From Chryseolinea serpens (GTDB lineage Bacteria > Bacteroidota > Bacteroidia > Cytophagales > Cyclobacteriaceae): a DNA stretch of 64,000 nucleotides. Positions 25,151-36,200 of this stretch are shown piece after piece. The notes beneath the pieces were generated by a model. That model did no database searches. It had not been told where the DNA came from and saw nothing but the letters and a program-made list of their open reading frames with translations. The DNA lies in the NCBI RefSeq assembly GCF_900129725.1, contig NZ_FQWQ01000007.1, forward strand, positions 57,495-121,494. Direction: 5' to 3'. The position numbers were made by a program, and so were the translations under genes. The stretch's first letter is position 1. Every line of letters begins with the position of its first letter.

Positions 25151-25981
25151 ATGGGCGGACATCGGCCAGAGTTGTTGATCGAACGGCAGTGGGCCATGCT
25201 GGAGCAGAAAGCCCGGGAATCGGAACGAAGAAGTTTTTTTCTCGATTACGACGGCACGCTGGCTCCTTTTCAGACCGATCCCGCGAAGGCGGATCCCACG
25301 GCGGAAGTTCTTTTGATCCTGGAGCGGCTTTGCCATAACCCGGCGAACCAGGTGGTGATTGTCAGCGGTCGCGATGCGATGACGCTCGATCGGTGGTTTG
25401 GAACGCTTCGCCTCACAAAGGTGGCCGAGCACGGAGCCTTTATAAGTCGCTTTGGAGAAGCATGGCAAGCGCTGCCGGGGATAGACCTATCGTGGAAAGA
25501 GCGGGTGCGGTCGTTGATGGAAGATGCTGTGGCCCTTTATCCGCTTTCTTCCGTTGAAGAGAAGGAACGATGTCTGGTCTGGCATTACCGCCGGGTGACC
25601 GGAAAATCGGTGGACAAGACAGCCCATCATCTCCTGCAGCAGATCGCGCGGGCGATCCCGCAGACGGTGGAAGTGATGGCAGGAAAGAAAATTGTAGAAG
25701 TGAAGCCTGCGTTTATCAATAAAGGAACAGCGCTACGCATGCTTGCGCTCGAGTTTTGTGCCGACTTTGTGATCACCGTTGGCGACGACAAAACAGATGA
25801 AGCGATGTTCGAAGTTTCGCCGGGATTTACGATAAAGGTTGGTCCCGGAGCTACCGCGGCCCGTTATCGGATATCCGGTACGCGGGCGGTGTTACAGATA
25901 CTGAAGCGCCTGGCGGGCATACCCCCATTAGCGGGGATGGCCCTATGGAACGGTCAAGTGGACAGCCACACGGATAAGTGA
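25151..25981 (+). CDS. otsB: Stand-alone trehalose-6-phosphate phosphatase
   Basis: 276 residues of a HAD phosphatase of the trehalose-PPase family: 'FFLDYDGTLAPF', 'VIVSGRDAMTLD', 'VEVKPAFINKG', 'VGDDKTDEAMF'. The start at 25151 (MGGHRPELL) lies 12 bp after the preceding gene; an ATG at 25103 would overlap that gene. The catalytic residues are intact here and in the fused phosphatase upstream, so the operon has two apparently active copies. The second may serve another sugar phosphate, but the motifs do not separate them. Confidence 0.88.
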   Translation: MGGHRPELLIERQWAMLEQKARESERRSFFLDYDGTLAPFQTDPAKADPTAEVLLILERLCHNPANQVVIVSGRDAMTLDRWFGTLRLTKVAEHGAFISRFGEAWQALPGIDLSWKERVRSLMEDAVALYPLSSVEEKERCLVWHYRRVTGKSVDKTAHHLLQQIARAIPQTVEVMAGKKIVEVKPAFINKGTALRMLALEFCADFVITVGDDKTDEAMFEVSPGFTIKVGPGATAARYRISGTRAVLQILKRLAGIPPLAGMALWNGQVDSHTDK

Positions 25982-26035
25982 CCGGCATGTATTTATATTT
26001 TTTATTAACTTTCATCTAACGTTTGCTATAACCCT

Positions 26036-28486
26036 ATGCTCCTCAACTATTTCAAGATCGTCTATCGGAACCTGCAGCGTAACAAACTTTACGCAATTAT
26101 CAACATTGTGGGTTTATCCATCGGACTGGCCGTCTGCGTGATCATTATGCAATACGTAGAGTTTGAAAAGAGCTTTGATCGTTTTCATGCCAAGAGCAAA
26201 GAAATTTATCGCATCATTCTGGCCATGCCCAGAGACGATGGTTCTCTTCAAAAAGGTGCGGCGAACTATGCGCCGACGGCCCCTGCATTGAAGAACGATT
26301 TCCCTGAAATTGTAGACATTGTTCGCATCACGCCGGAGTATGGGCGCACCGTATTTAATATCGACGATAAAACGTTTGAAGAGAGCAAGGTTTATTATGC
26401 GGACTCAACCCTGTTTTCGGTGTTTGATTTTAAACTCATCGACGGCGACCCGCGAACTGCACTGGCTGAGCCGGGCTCGGTAGTGATGTCGTTGACCAGT
26501 GCTGAAAAATATTTCGGACCTCGTAGCGCGTGGAAGGAAAGTCCCGTGAATCAGTTGGTGCGCATGAACAATAAAGAGTTGTTGAAAATAAGCGGCATCA
26601 TGGAGGATATTCCTGCCAATTCGCATCTGCAATTAAACGTGATCCTTTCGTTCACCACCTTTCTGCGTCATAACGATCCATCGAAAGAATGGGGATGGGA
26701 CGATTTCTACACCTACATTGCCCTGAACCCTCAGGCCGACTACAAAGCGTTTGAAGCGAAGCTGCCGGCGTTTATCCGAAAATACAAAGGCAGTGAGGCC
26801 AAGGAGCTCATGCTCTTGCAGCCGCTGGAAGACATTCACCTGCACTCGGATGTGGGCTATGAACTTGAGCCCAATGGCAGTTACCAAACGGTTTACTTTC
26901 TTTCCGTAATCGCTTTTATTATTCTGGTCATTGCCTGGGTCAACTATGTTAACTTGGCCACGGCCCGGTCCGAACGACGCGGCAAGGAAGTGGGGATCCG
27001 CAAAGTCAGTGGAGCAAACCGGAAAGAAATTGTGCTACAGATGTTGCTTGAATCGTTCTGCATGAACCTGATTGCCATGGCGCTAACCCTGGCTGCGGTT
27101 TACCTGACCTTGCCTGCCGTGGGAAAAATGTTGGATAAGCCGCTGGAGTTTTCGTTGATGAACGACACGCGATTCATCACCACGGTCGTGATGTTGTATA
27201 TCGGCGGCAGTTTGTTGGCTGGTATTTACCCGGCACTGGTGTTGTCGTCTTTCCAGCCCATGCAGGTGCTGAAAGGGGCCTCGCAAGGCATTGCCAAAGG
27301 CAAAACAATTTTGCGACAGGCCCTGGTGGTTCTCCAGTTTGTCATGTCCGCCGGACTGGTCACCTGCACGATCCTGATCCACTATCAACTAAAATATGTG
27401 AAGACGCAGGATCTCGGTTTTCATTATCAGGATATCCTCTTTATTAATTCGCCCAGTACGATCGACGATGCGTCGGAGTTTCTGAATAGCTATGACTATT
27501 TCAAAAAACAACTCCTGGGTTTCCCGGAAATTGCCAAAGTATCTATTTCCTCGGCCTTGCCCGCAAAGTCGTATAACGATATGGACATGCGCGGTCCGAT
27601 CAAAATGGTCGGTCAGAGCGAGGATGCCGGGACTTCTTTTGCGGTGTATCGCGTGGATAAGGATTTCTTTGACGTCATGGGCATTAAGATGATTGCCGGA
27701 AAGAACTTTACCAACGAAGCCTCCAGGGCTCAACTTATCGGAGACAGCACCGAACACTTTGTGCTGGTGAATCGAAAGGGCGCAGCGTTGCTTGGCTATG
27801 CCAACCCCGCCGATATCGTGGGGAAGCAAATGAGCCTTGACGGCAATCCGAGAGAGGTGATGGGGGTGTTTGAAAATTATCATCACAAGTCGCTAAGGAA
27901 CGCTATCGAACCCATGATTGTGAGAAACCGGATCGCCAGCATGCTTTACATTTCCATCCGCCTGGCCGACAATTCACATCTCGATATAAACACCGTCATC
28001 GGGAAAATCCGAAGAACATGGAACGAGGTCTACCGCGAGAGCCCATTCATCTACTCGTTTCTCGATCAGCATGTGGAGGCGCAATACAAAGACGACGATC
28101 GGTTCAATAAGATATTTACTTTGTTTTCTGTATTTTCTGTTGCGATTGCCTGCCTGGGATTGTTCGGCCTGGTTTCCTATTCCGTGTCCGTGCGCATCAA
28201 AGAGATCGGGATCCGCAAAGTTCTCGGAGCGTCTATGGGAAATATCGTGACCTTGTTTTTTAATGATTACTTAAAATTGCTGGGCATCTCATTCATCATT
28301 GGCATTCCGCTGTCGGTCTATGTTATTGACCTTTGGCTGCAGAATTTCGCCTACCGGGCGCCATTGCAGTGGTGGTTATTTTTCATCCCCGCATTGATCG
28401 TTACGGTGCTGGCATTCTGCACCATTATTGGTCAGGTGGTGAAAGCCGCGATGTCCGATCCCAGCAAAACGCTGAAAGCGGAATAA
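26036..28486 (+). CDS. FtsX/MacB-type ABC transporter permease
   Basis: 816 residues in the common Bacteroidota layout: an N-terminal membrane helix ('LYAIINIVGLSIGLAVCVIIM'), a large periplasmic domain, three helices at about residues 290-430, a second periplasmic domain, and three C-terminal helices ('IFTLFSVFSVAIACLGLFGLVSYSVSVR', 'EIGIRKVLGASMGNIV'). Both FtsX domains carry the 'EVGIRKVSGA/EIGIRKVLGA' signature. Such permeases work with a separate ATPase in export of peptides or lipids or as mechanotransmitters; no ATPase gene is beside it. It could export or give resistance to the NRPS product, but this family is abundant in Cytophagales and may be unrelated. Confidence 0.88.
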   Translation: MLLNYFKIVYRNLQRNKLYAIINIVGLSIGLAVCVIIMQYVEFEKSFDRFHAKSKEIYRIILAMPRDDGSLQKGAANYAPTAPALKNDFPEIVDIVRITPEYGRTVFNIDDKTFEESKVYYADSTLFSVFDFKLIDGDPRTALAEPGSVVMSLTSAEKYFGPRSAWKESPVNQLVRMNNKELLKISGIMEDIPANSHLQLNVILSFTTFLRHNDPSKEWGWDDFYTYIALNPQADYKAFEAKLPAFIRKYKGSEAKELMLLQPLEDIHLHSDVGYELEPNGSYQTVYFLSVIAFIILVIAWVNYVNLATARSERRGKEVGIRKVSGANRKEIVLQMLLESFCMNLIAMALTLAAVYLTLPAVGKMLDKPLEFSLMNDTRFITTVVMLYIGGSLLAGIYPALVLSSFQPMQVLKGASQGIAKGKTILRQALVVLQFVMSAGLVTCTILIHYQLKYVKTQDLGFHYQDILFINSPSTIDDASEFLNSYDYFKKQLLGFPEIAKVSISSALPAKSYNDMDMRGPIKMVGQSEDAGTSFAVYRVDKDFFDVMGIKMIAGKNFTNEASRAQLIGDSTEHFVLVNRKGAALLGYANPADIVGKQMSLDGNPREVMGVFENYHHKSLRNAIEPMIVRNRIASMLYISIRLADNSHLDINTVIGKIRRTWNEVYRESPFIYSFLDQHVEAQYKDDDRFNKIFTLFSVFSVAIACLGLFGLVSYSVSVRIKEIGIRKVLGASMGNIVTLFFNDYLKLLGISFIIGIPLSVYVIDLWLQNFAYRAPLQWWLFFIPALIVTVLAFCTIIGQVVKAAMSDPSKTLKAE

Positions 28487-28523
28487 TTCTTCTCCTCATC
28501 CATTTTTTCTTTCATCGGTTTTA

Positions 28524-28602
28524 GACAAGCTATCCTTGTCGGTCGGTTGCAGACCGGAGTGATTGCACGTGTCTAGTTCCTTCCTGGAAAGCTTTAAAGC
28601 TT
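28524..28602 (+). promoter_or_regulatory. Cluster of small dyads before the biosynthetic genes
   Basis: The 153-bp gap between the permease and methyltransferase genes holds three symmetric elements: GACAAG/CTTGTC (28524-28540, 5-nt loop), CGGTC/GACCG (28540-28556) and the 14-nt palindrome AAGCTTTAAAGCTT (28589-28602). None is followed by a good T-run. This is the widest gap in the second half of the window and may hold a promoter, operator or antitermination site for the NRPS genes. Confidence 0.3.
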
Positions 28603-28639
28603 ACCGGTATCCTTTCGTTACCCATAAAATCAATTTGAT

Positions 28640-29371
28640 ATGAACATCGCTCAATTTTGGGAAGCCTGCCTCAAGGTTTCTTACAACGAAAAAAAATTAT
28701 TGACGTCCCTGGACGGGATCTTAAAGAACCGCCAGCCCAGGAGAATTCTGGACTGTGCCTGTGGCACCGGGTTTTTAACCCTCGACCTGATTGCCCGTGG
28801 TTATGACATTACCTGTTCGGACGGAAGCAAACAGATGCTGCGTGAATTCCGAAAAAATGCCCAGCGAAAAAAAGTATCGGTAAAGCCGCGCCTGTTAAAA
28901 TGGGAGCAGCTGGCCAAGAACTTTCCACAGGAGTTTGATTTCGTTATGTGCCGTGGTAGTTCCCTGATCTATGCCAGTGGATGGGATCGCTCCCGGAAAC
29001 AGAACGAGCACGTGATCCGGGAATCGATTTCGAATTTCTATCAGTGTTTGTCACCCGGTGGTGTCCTCTATGTGGACACGACCGCTGCTACAAACCTCAA
29101 GGCAAGCCGTCCGGAGCGGAACCGGTTAAAGCGGCAGGTGGAAGGCTCTGTTATTTCGCTGGACGAAACCGTGGTTACCGACAAAAAGAACGCGCTTCGT
29201 ACCTGGGAGTCTTCCCTTGAAGTGGATGGAGAATCCTTTAAGCTGAGACGGTATTCCCATTATCTGCCTCACGGGCGGTTGAAGAGCTTGCTCCGCGGAT
29301 GTGGTTTTAAAAGAATCAGAAAAGTGGCTGTTTCGGGAGAGCATTATGATGTTTTTCTCGCGGAGAAGTAA
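28640..29371 (+). CDS. Class I SAM-dependent methyltransferase
   Basis: 243 residues. Motif I 'ILDCACGTGFLTLDLIARGYDITCSDGSKQML' at about 36-66 is the SAM-binding loop with the acidic residue after strand 2. 'FDFVMCRGSSLIYA' and 'LSPGGVLYVD' are motifs II and III. The architecture resembles small-molecule methyltransferases of the glycine/sarcosine N-methyltransferase kind. It is followed 30 bp later by an oxygenase gene and then the first NRPS gene, so it is probably a tailoring enzyme. The target atom is unknown. Confidence 0.85.
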   Translation: MNIAQFWEACLKVSYNEKKLLTSLDGILKNRQPRRILDCACGTGFLTLDLIARGYDITCSDGSKQMLREFRKNAQRKKVSVKPRLLKWEQLAKNFPQEFDFVMCRGSSLIYASGWDRSRKQNEHVIRESISNFYQCLSPGGVLYVDTTAATNLKASRPERNRLKRQVEGSVISLDETVVTDKKNALRTWESSLEVDGESFKLRRYSHYLPHGRLKSLLRGCGFKRIRKVAVSGEHYDVFLAEK

Positions 29372-29401
29372 ACCGAAAGACACTTAAAAAAAATTATTCG
29401 C

Positions 29402-30211
29402 ATGGAATTACCTTATAAAAAAATGGAGTGGGTCGAAGCATGCTCCGATCCCACGCCCTCTTATTTCGAAGAGCACTTTGCCAATGCCAGTTTGCCTGCG
29501 CTGATCCACAACGTGGCAAACCACTGGCCGGCGATCGCCAAATGGAATCCGGAGTTCTTTTCAAAACGCTATCCCGACCTGACGGTAACGGTAACGCGAT
29601 TCCGAAAATCGGAAGTCAAGAAAATGAAGTTGGCCGATTTCTTCGCGTACATGGCCACCACCAAAGACGAGAACCCCTTCTATCTTAGCGAGTGGGAATT
29701 TGAACAGGAATGCCCGGAGCTGATGGACGATTACGTTGTGCCATCCTACTTCCATAACTGGATCGACAAGATCGACAAATCCCAACGGCCTATTTGGAAT
29801 TGGTTTTACATTGGGCCTGCGGGAACGGGCTCCCCCATGCACGTGGACGTGATGGCTTCCAGTGCCTGGAACGCCGTGATCACGGGACAAAAGCTGTGGG
29901 TCTTTTTTCCGATAGACCAGCTTGAATTTATCTATAACGGTCAGATCAATGCCTTCAAGCCTGATTTTGATGCGTTCCCGCTTTTAAAAAATGCACGGCC
30001 CTACTATTGTGTACAGAATCCTGGCGACATTGTTTTTACACCCAGCATGTGGTGGCACCAGGTTTATAACGCAGAAGACACCATCTCCATCACCGGAAAT
30101 TTCCTGAATCACACCAACGTGAAGGATGTGGAGAGCTTTATGACGCGTAACAATCTTTCGCAAGAACTCAGTGTTCTTCGGTTGCTCAAGAAATCGTTCC
30201 TGGTTTCATAA
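29402..30211 (+). CDS. Cupin_8/JmjC-type Fe(II)/2-oxoglutarate oxygenase
   Basis: 269 residues. The iron ligands are visible as His 147 and Asp 149 in 'SPMHVDVMAS' and His 219 in 'FTPSMWWHQVYN'. 'GQKLWVFFP' and 'NPGDIVF' are typical cupin_8/JmjC segments. Family members hydroxylate amino-acid side chains; FIH hydroxylates the beta-carbon of asparagine. Lying just before the NRPS genes, it is a good candidate to hydroxylate an amino acid of the product, and two modules are predicted to load Asn. The fold is sure; the substrate is inferred. Confidence 0.85.
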   Translation: MELPYKKMEWVEACSDPTPSYFEEHFANASLPALIHNVANHWPAIAKWNPEFFSKRYPDLTVTVTRFRKSEVKKMKLADFFAYMATTKDENPFYLSEWEFEQECPELMDDYVVPSYFHNWIDKIDKSQRPIWNWFYIGPAGTGSPMHVDVMASSAWNAVITGQKLWVFFPIDQLEFIYNGQINAFKPDFDAFPLLKNARPYYCVQNPGDIVFTPSMWWHQVYNAEDTISITGNFLNHTNVKDVESFMTRNNLSQELSVLRLLKKSFLVS

Positions 30212-30273
30212 GCTTTAAACCTGAAGCCATGAGATAGGCTTCCAATCTGTCCCTATAACCTGTTTGCCTCAAG

Positions 30274-33200
30274 ATGAATTTTCAGCATCCCGCCACGTTG
30301 GTTGACATTATCCGTCAGTCCAGCGAACTCATGCCAGACAACGGCATGGTCTTCATAGAAGGAAGTGGAACCGAGACGTTTGTTTCGTATCGTGAGCTCT
30401 ACGCGAAGGCGCTTTCGGCGTTATATCAGTTGCAAACGCAAGGGCTTCGTCGCGGCGACGAGGTGATCTTGCAATTGGACAGCAACCGCGATTTTGTGGT
30501 CGTGTTTTGGGCTTGCGTGCTTGGCGGATTGATTCCAGTGCCTTTATCGGTTCTTCAGACCGAAGAAAATTTTACAAAGCTGTGCAACATATGGCAGCTG
30601 CTGGCCCACCCCAGCATTGTTACGACGAATCAAAACTGCGGGCGCATACCCTTGTATGGCGCGCGTCTTGCAGCCGACGAAGAGATGGTGAAGGCGATGG
30701 TGAATTGCGTGATCGTAGACGACATTGTGCTGCATAGTGGTGGTGAGGGAGAGGTGTTCTGCCCTTCGCCCACCGACATCGCTTATGTCCAGTTTTCGTC
30801 CGGCTCGACCGGCGATCCGAAAGGGGTGATGCTGACGCACGACAACCTGATCAGCAATATTCAATCTATTCACGGGGGCATTCAGTCGCCGCCGGCGGGC
30901 GACAAATTTTTCAGCTGGATGCCGCTGGTACACGACATGGGGCTAATCGGATTCCACCTGACGCCGCTTTACAGGGGTTGGACGCACTACCTGATGCCCA
31001 CGGAGTTGTTTATCAAGCATCCCTCGCTATGGCTGACAAAAGTATCGGATCACCGGATCACGTTCACATCGTCGCCGAATTTTGGATACCACTATGTTCT
31101 CGAACACTTTGATCGCCTGCACCGATCGTCGCTTGACCTTTCGTGTCTTCGCGTCATTGTGAATGGCGCCGAACCGATTTCAAGTGAGCTTTGCGAAAGC
31201 TTTAGCAGCGCGCTGGCACCCTTTGGATTGAAACGCGAGGTGATCTTTCCCGTCTATGGCCTGGCCGAAGCCAGCCTGGCCGTTACCTTTTCGAAAGTAG
31301 AACAGGCCTTCAATTTTGTCACCGTCGACAGAAACCAGGTGAAGGTAGGCGACCCCCTCATGAAGACAGAAAGAAACGGAGTGTCGTTTGTGAATGTTGG
31401 GCAACCGGTGCGCGATGTGGCTGTTCGCCTGGTCGATCAGCATGGAAAAATGGTCGGCAGCGACACCATTGGCAAGATCGAGATCAAAGGCCGTTCCGTC
31501 ACGCAAGGGTATTATAAAAATGCCGAAGCCACAAGAAGAATAATGCGCCCCGACGGATGGCTCGATACGGGTGACCTCGGTTTTTTTGTTGACGGCAACC
31601 TTTACGTCACGGGACGTCATAAAGATATCTTTTTCATCAACGGAAGAAATTATTACCCTCATGACATCGAGAAGGTGGCACAGGAGGGAGCGAAGCTGAA
31701 ATTAAATGCGGTGGTCGTTGTGGGGTATCACAACGAGGGCCTTCAACGCGATGAGGTCCTGGCCTTTGTTTCCTTCCGCCGCAGTCCCGAAGAATTTGTG
31801 CCCGTGGTTTCTCGTCTGAAAGAGCACGTGGCACGGGCGACGGGCGTGGTCATTGATCATGTGTTGCCGGTCGGTCGTATACCAAAGACCACGAGCGGCA
31901 AGATTCAGCGCTTCAAATTGCTGGAGCGTTATCAGCAAGGAGAATTTGATGCCCTGCAGCAAAACCTGGCGTCGATGGTTGGGGTAAACCAATCTTCCCT
32001 CGACGCGGAAATGCTGGACGATGTTTCCCGTTCGATTTTTCGGGCCTGGCAGAGCGTTCTCAATACCCCCGTGGCGTCTGTTGACGAGAACTTTTTCAGC
32101 GTCGGTGGAACCTCTTTGAAAGCCGGGAAACTGGCGGCGCTACTCGCACAGCAATTTCAACAGGACGTGCCCGTGGAAATCATCTTTCTGCACCCCACAC
32201 TGCGGAAGCAAGCCGAATATATGAGCAGCTGCGCCGCGCTGAGGATACCTGAAATTGAACCATCGTCGTCATCACGGGAGTATTATCCGTTGTCGGCGGC
32301 CCAAAAAGGGATGTTCTTTCACAGCCGTGCGCAGCAATCGAAAGCCTATAACTTATCGCGCGTCGTCACGCTGAGGGGAACTCCGGACGAAGCATTGTTG
32401 GAAGCCAGCTTGCAGCTGTTGGTGAAGCGATATGAGATCCTTCGGACAACTTTTTACCTGGTGGATGACGAGCCCGTTCAAAAAATTCAGCCGGCCCCAA
32501 CGGGCAAGCTTTTGAAGCACGTGGTTCTGGATCGTGCGGTAACCGACGAAGACCTGTTGCAGCACACGAAGATCTTTGACCTGGAGGAGTCCTTTCCCTG
32601 GAATTTTACACTGTTTAAAACCGAGACCGAAGACTGCGTCCTGCTGCTGGATATTCATCACATTCTTGTGGACGGTCTTTCCCTAACAGCGCTCGTGAAT
32701 CAGTGGTGGGACCTCTATCAAAACAAGACGGATCAGCAGACAGCCCCCCTTCAGTTCAAAGAATATTGCTGCTGGGAGCAGCGCATGATGCAAACGGATC
32801 TATGGCAAAGCCAGAGAACTTTTTGGATGGAACAGCTGGCAGGCGCGCGCCCGGCCATTACGTGGCCCGCAGATTTTAACCGTCCTGCCCGCCCGGCCTA
32901 CACAGGTCGAAAGGTGCGTTTTTCTGTTTCGGAAAGTCGCTATCATGCATTGAAGCAATTGGCTGTCAGGAACCAGGTGACCTTGCACATGCTGATGTTT
33001 GCCCTCTACCAACTTTTGCTTCACCGGTTTACGGGCAATCGCCGGATTTTTACAGGCGTTGCTGTCGGGGGCCGGCGAACGCCACAGTTGGAATCTGTGC
33101 CCGGCATGTTCGTGAATACTTTGCCGATTGAAAGTACCTATCCGTCGCAGCAGTCGTTCCCTGAATTTCTCGCCGACATAAAGAATAAACTCATCGATGC

Positions 33201-36200
33201 CTATCGGCATGCCGATTATCCCGCGGAGGCATTGCTAAAAGAATTCAATGGTGCTGGCGGTGCGCCGCGGGCAACCCTGTTCGACACGATGTTCCTGTAT
33301 CAGGACTTTGGCGAGGTGACGTCGCCTGATGACTTTATTTGCGAGGAACGTTTTTTTGACCCCGGTGTCGCACGTTTCGACATAACCCTCGAAGTGGTTG
33401 CAGCGCGCGACCAAATGCAATTTTCCCTGGAATATGCCGACCAGCTTTTTGAGGGGCGCTCCATCCAAAGCCTGGGACACTACTATCAAATGTTGTTGGA
33501 AAATGTTGTCCGTCATCCCACCAGTTTGTTGGCGGACCTTCTCCTATACTCAACGGAAGAAAAAGAGAGACTTCTCGCCGCGGGAAGGGGAAGATCGCTG
33601 GTGGCAGACGCGGTGTTGCAGGAGACGGTCCATCGCCAGTTCGAACAACGGGTTCATCTCAACTCGGCCGATAGCGCGGTGAAAACAGCTGCACGCGCCT
33701 ATTCTTTTTTGGAAATCAATGAGAAGGCCAATCGATTGGCGCATACGTTAATCAAAAACGGCGTCAAGCCGGACGTGCCTGTGGGCATTGTTTGTGACCT
33801 ATCTGAAAATCTTGTCGTTGCCATCCTGGCGGTCTTAAAAGCCGGCGGTGCCTATGTTCCCATGGATTCGGATTATCCGGTGGCACGAAAAAAATATATC
33901 ATCCAAGACAGTGGCATGCACGTGTTGCTGGTCAGTGCTTCACAAGCCCATGACGAAAAGATCTTTGGGGAAGCCGGTGCAGAAAAAATAATATATATCG
34001 ATCGCGACGAGGATTATGATGCAAACACCGTTAACCCGGAGGTTTGGAGTTCGCCGGAAAATCTGGCCTATGTTATCTATACGTCGGGAACTACCGGTCA
34101 GCCCAAGGGGGTAGCGGTTACCCACGGCAACCTCATGGCGTATCTGCGTTGGGCCTCGCCGCTCTATGCAGGGGAGACGTTTGCGTTGTTCACCTCCATT
34201 GCTTTCGACCTCACCGTTACGTCGGTGTTCGTTCCGTTGGTAGCAGGGTATTGCATTCGGATCTATCCGGCGGTGTCTTTTGACCGGGTAACGGTCATTC
34301 AGCAAATTGTCGAGGACGACGATTGTGCCGTCGTAAAACTTACGCCATCGCACCTGAAGATCATTAATGAACTGGATAGCTCCAGCTTGTCGCGTGTGCG
34401 TAGACTTAAAAAAATTATCGTCGGCGGGGAGCAACTTGACGCGCCCCTGTGTCGGGCGATCAGTGATAAATTTCAAGGGAAGGTAACCATCTTTAACGAG
34501 TATGGCCCGACCGAAACCACGGTAGGGTGCGTCGTTCACGCCTTCGATCCAGTGGGCGATGTCGGCGACGTTGTGCCGATCGGTGTTCCACTGGGCGGTA
34601 ATCATGTGTACGTTCTGGACGATAGGCTTGCCCCCGTTCCGGCGGGCGTGGTGGGAGAATTATACATTGCCGGCGACCAGGTGGCCCGGGGTTATCTGTC
34701 GAAACAGGAACTTTCCCATCAACGCTTTGTCCCCAATCCATTCCTCGATCATGAGCGGATGTACAAAACGGGTGACCTGGTGAAATTACAGCATGACATG
34801 ACCATTTTATATATCGGTCGCATAGACGATATGATGAAGATCAATGGCTATCGCGTCGAACCCGGAGAGATTGAAAGTGAGATCAAGCGTTTTGAAAATA
34901 TACGCGATGCGGTAGTCGTTTCCGGCGACGCATCGAAGCAACCGAAACTTTGTGCGTACTACACATCGCCTGCGCCGGTAAATGAAGAAGATCTCCGTTT
35001 CGCGTTGCGCAGGGCATTGCCGTTCTATATGGTTCCCACTGCCTTTCGGTGGCTTGCCCGCATCCCGCTGACGGTCAACGGGAAGATTGACAAGCTCGCA
35101 CTGCCTGCCTTCGATGCGGGTGACACCGCTGTTGCAGCGCCCCGAAACGAGACGGAAGAAACCATGGTCCGGATTTTCAAAGAAGTACTTCGGCTCGACA
35201 CCGTGGGCATCGACGACAATTTTTTCGAATTGACAGGCGATTCCATCAAAGCGGTGCAGATCGTTTCGCGACTTCAAAGAAACGGATACGCGCTGGCCGT
35301 AAAAGATTTATTGACGGCACAAACCATTCGGCGCGTCAGCGCCATGGCAACGCCAACATCGGGTGTCCGGAACAATGACCTGGTGACCGATACGAAGCTA
35401 TTGACGCCCATTGAAAGATGGTTTTTTAGAAAAGTGCAACCCGATTTGAATTACTATTGTCAGTCGGTGTTGCTGGAATTTTCAGAACGGCCGGACCGGG
35501 CGATTTTGGAACAAACCTTTTCAATCCTCTTACAGCATCATGATGGTCTGCGTCTTAATTATTCTGCAACCGACCATAGATTTCATTTTGACACATCCTG
35601 TTTGCGGAGCCCTTTTGTTGTGGAAGAGCACAATGTGGAAGGACATCGGTTGTCGCACCGGGCTTATGAGGCAATAGGCATGCACCTGAAAAGAAGCCTG
35701 GACATAACGTCCGGTTCCCTCATGCGGTGTGCCCTCATTCACGATGTTTTATTCGATGCCGTACTCATCGTGGTGCACCACCTGGCCACCGACGGCATTT
35801 CGTGGCGGATCCTTCTGGAAGATTTTAGCCAGGTGTACGAAGCGCTGCGACAGGGAAACAAAATTTCGCTGCCGGCCAAGACGGCTTCGGTCGTGGACTA
35901 TGCCCATACGTTGTCGATGCTCCAGACGCAGGCCTATTTCGAACACGAGATACCTTACTGGAATGAAATAGAGCGAACGCGCTTCCGGCTTCCGGACGAT
36001 TTCACATTTCAAACTTTTCAGGCCCCAGGATCGGGAGAGATTTCAGCTGACTTTGACGGTGCCACCACGCGATTTCTTTCGCGGGAGGCCGTTCAGTTCT
36101 TTCGCACCGACGTTCAGGTACTCTTGTTAACGCCGCTCGTTCTCATCCTGCGGGAATGGACGGGCAAGCAGGATATTGTTGTCGAACTGGAAGGTCATGG

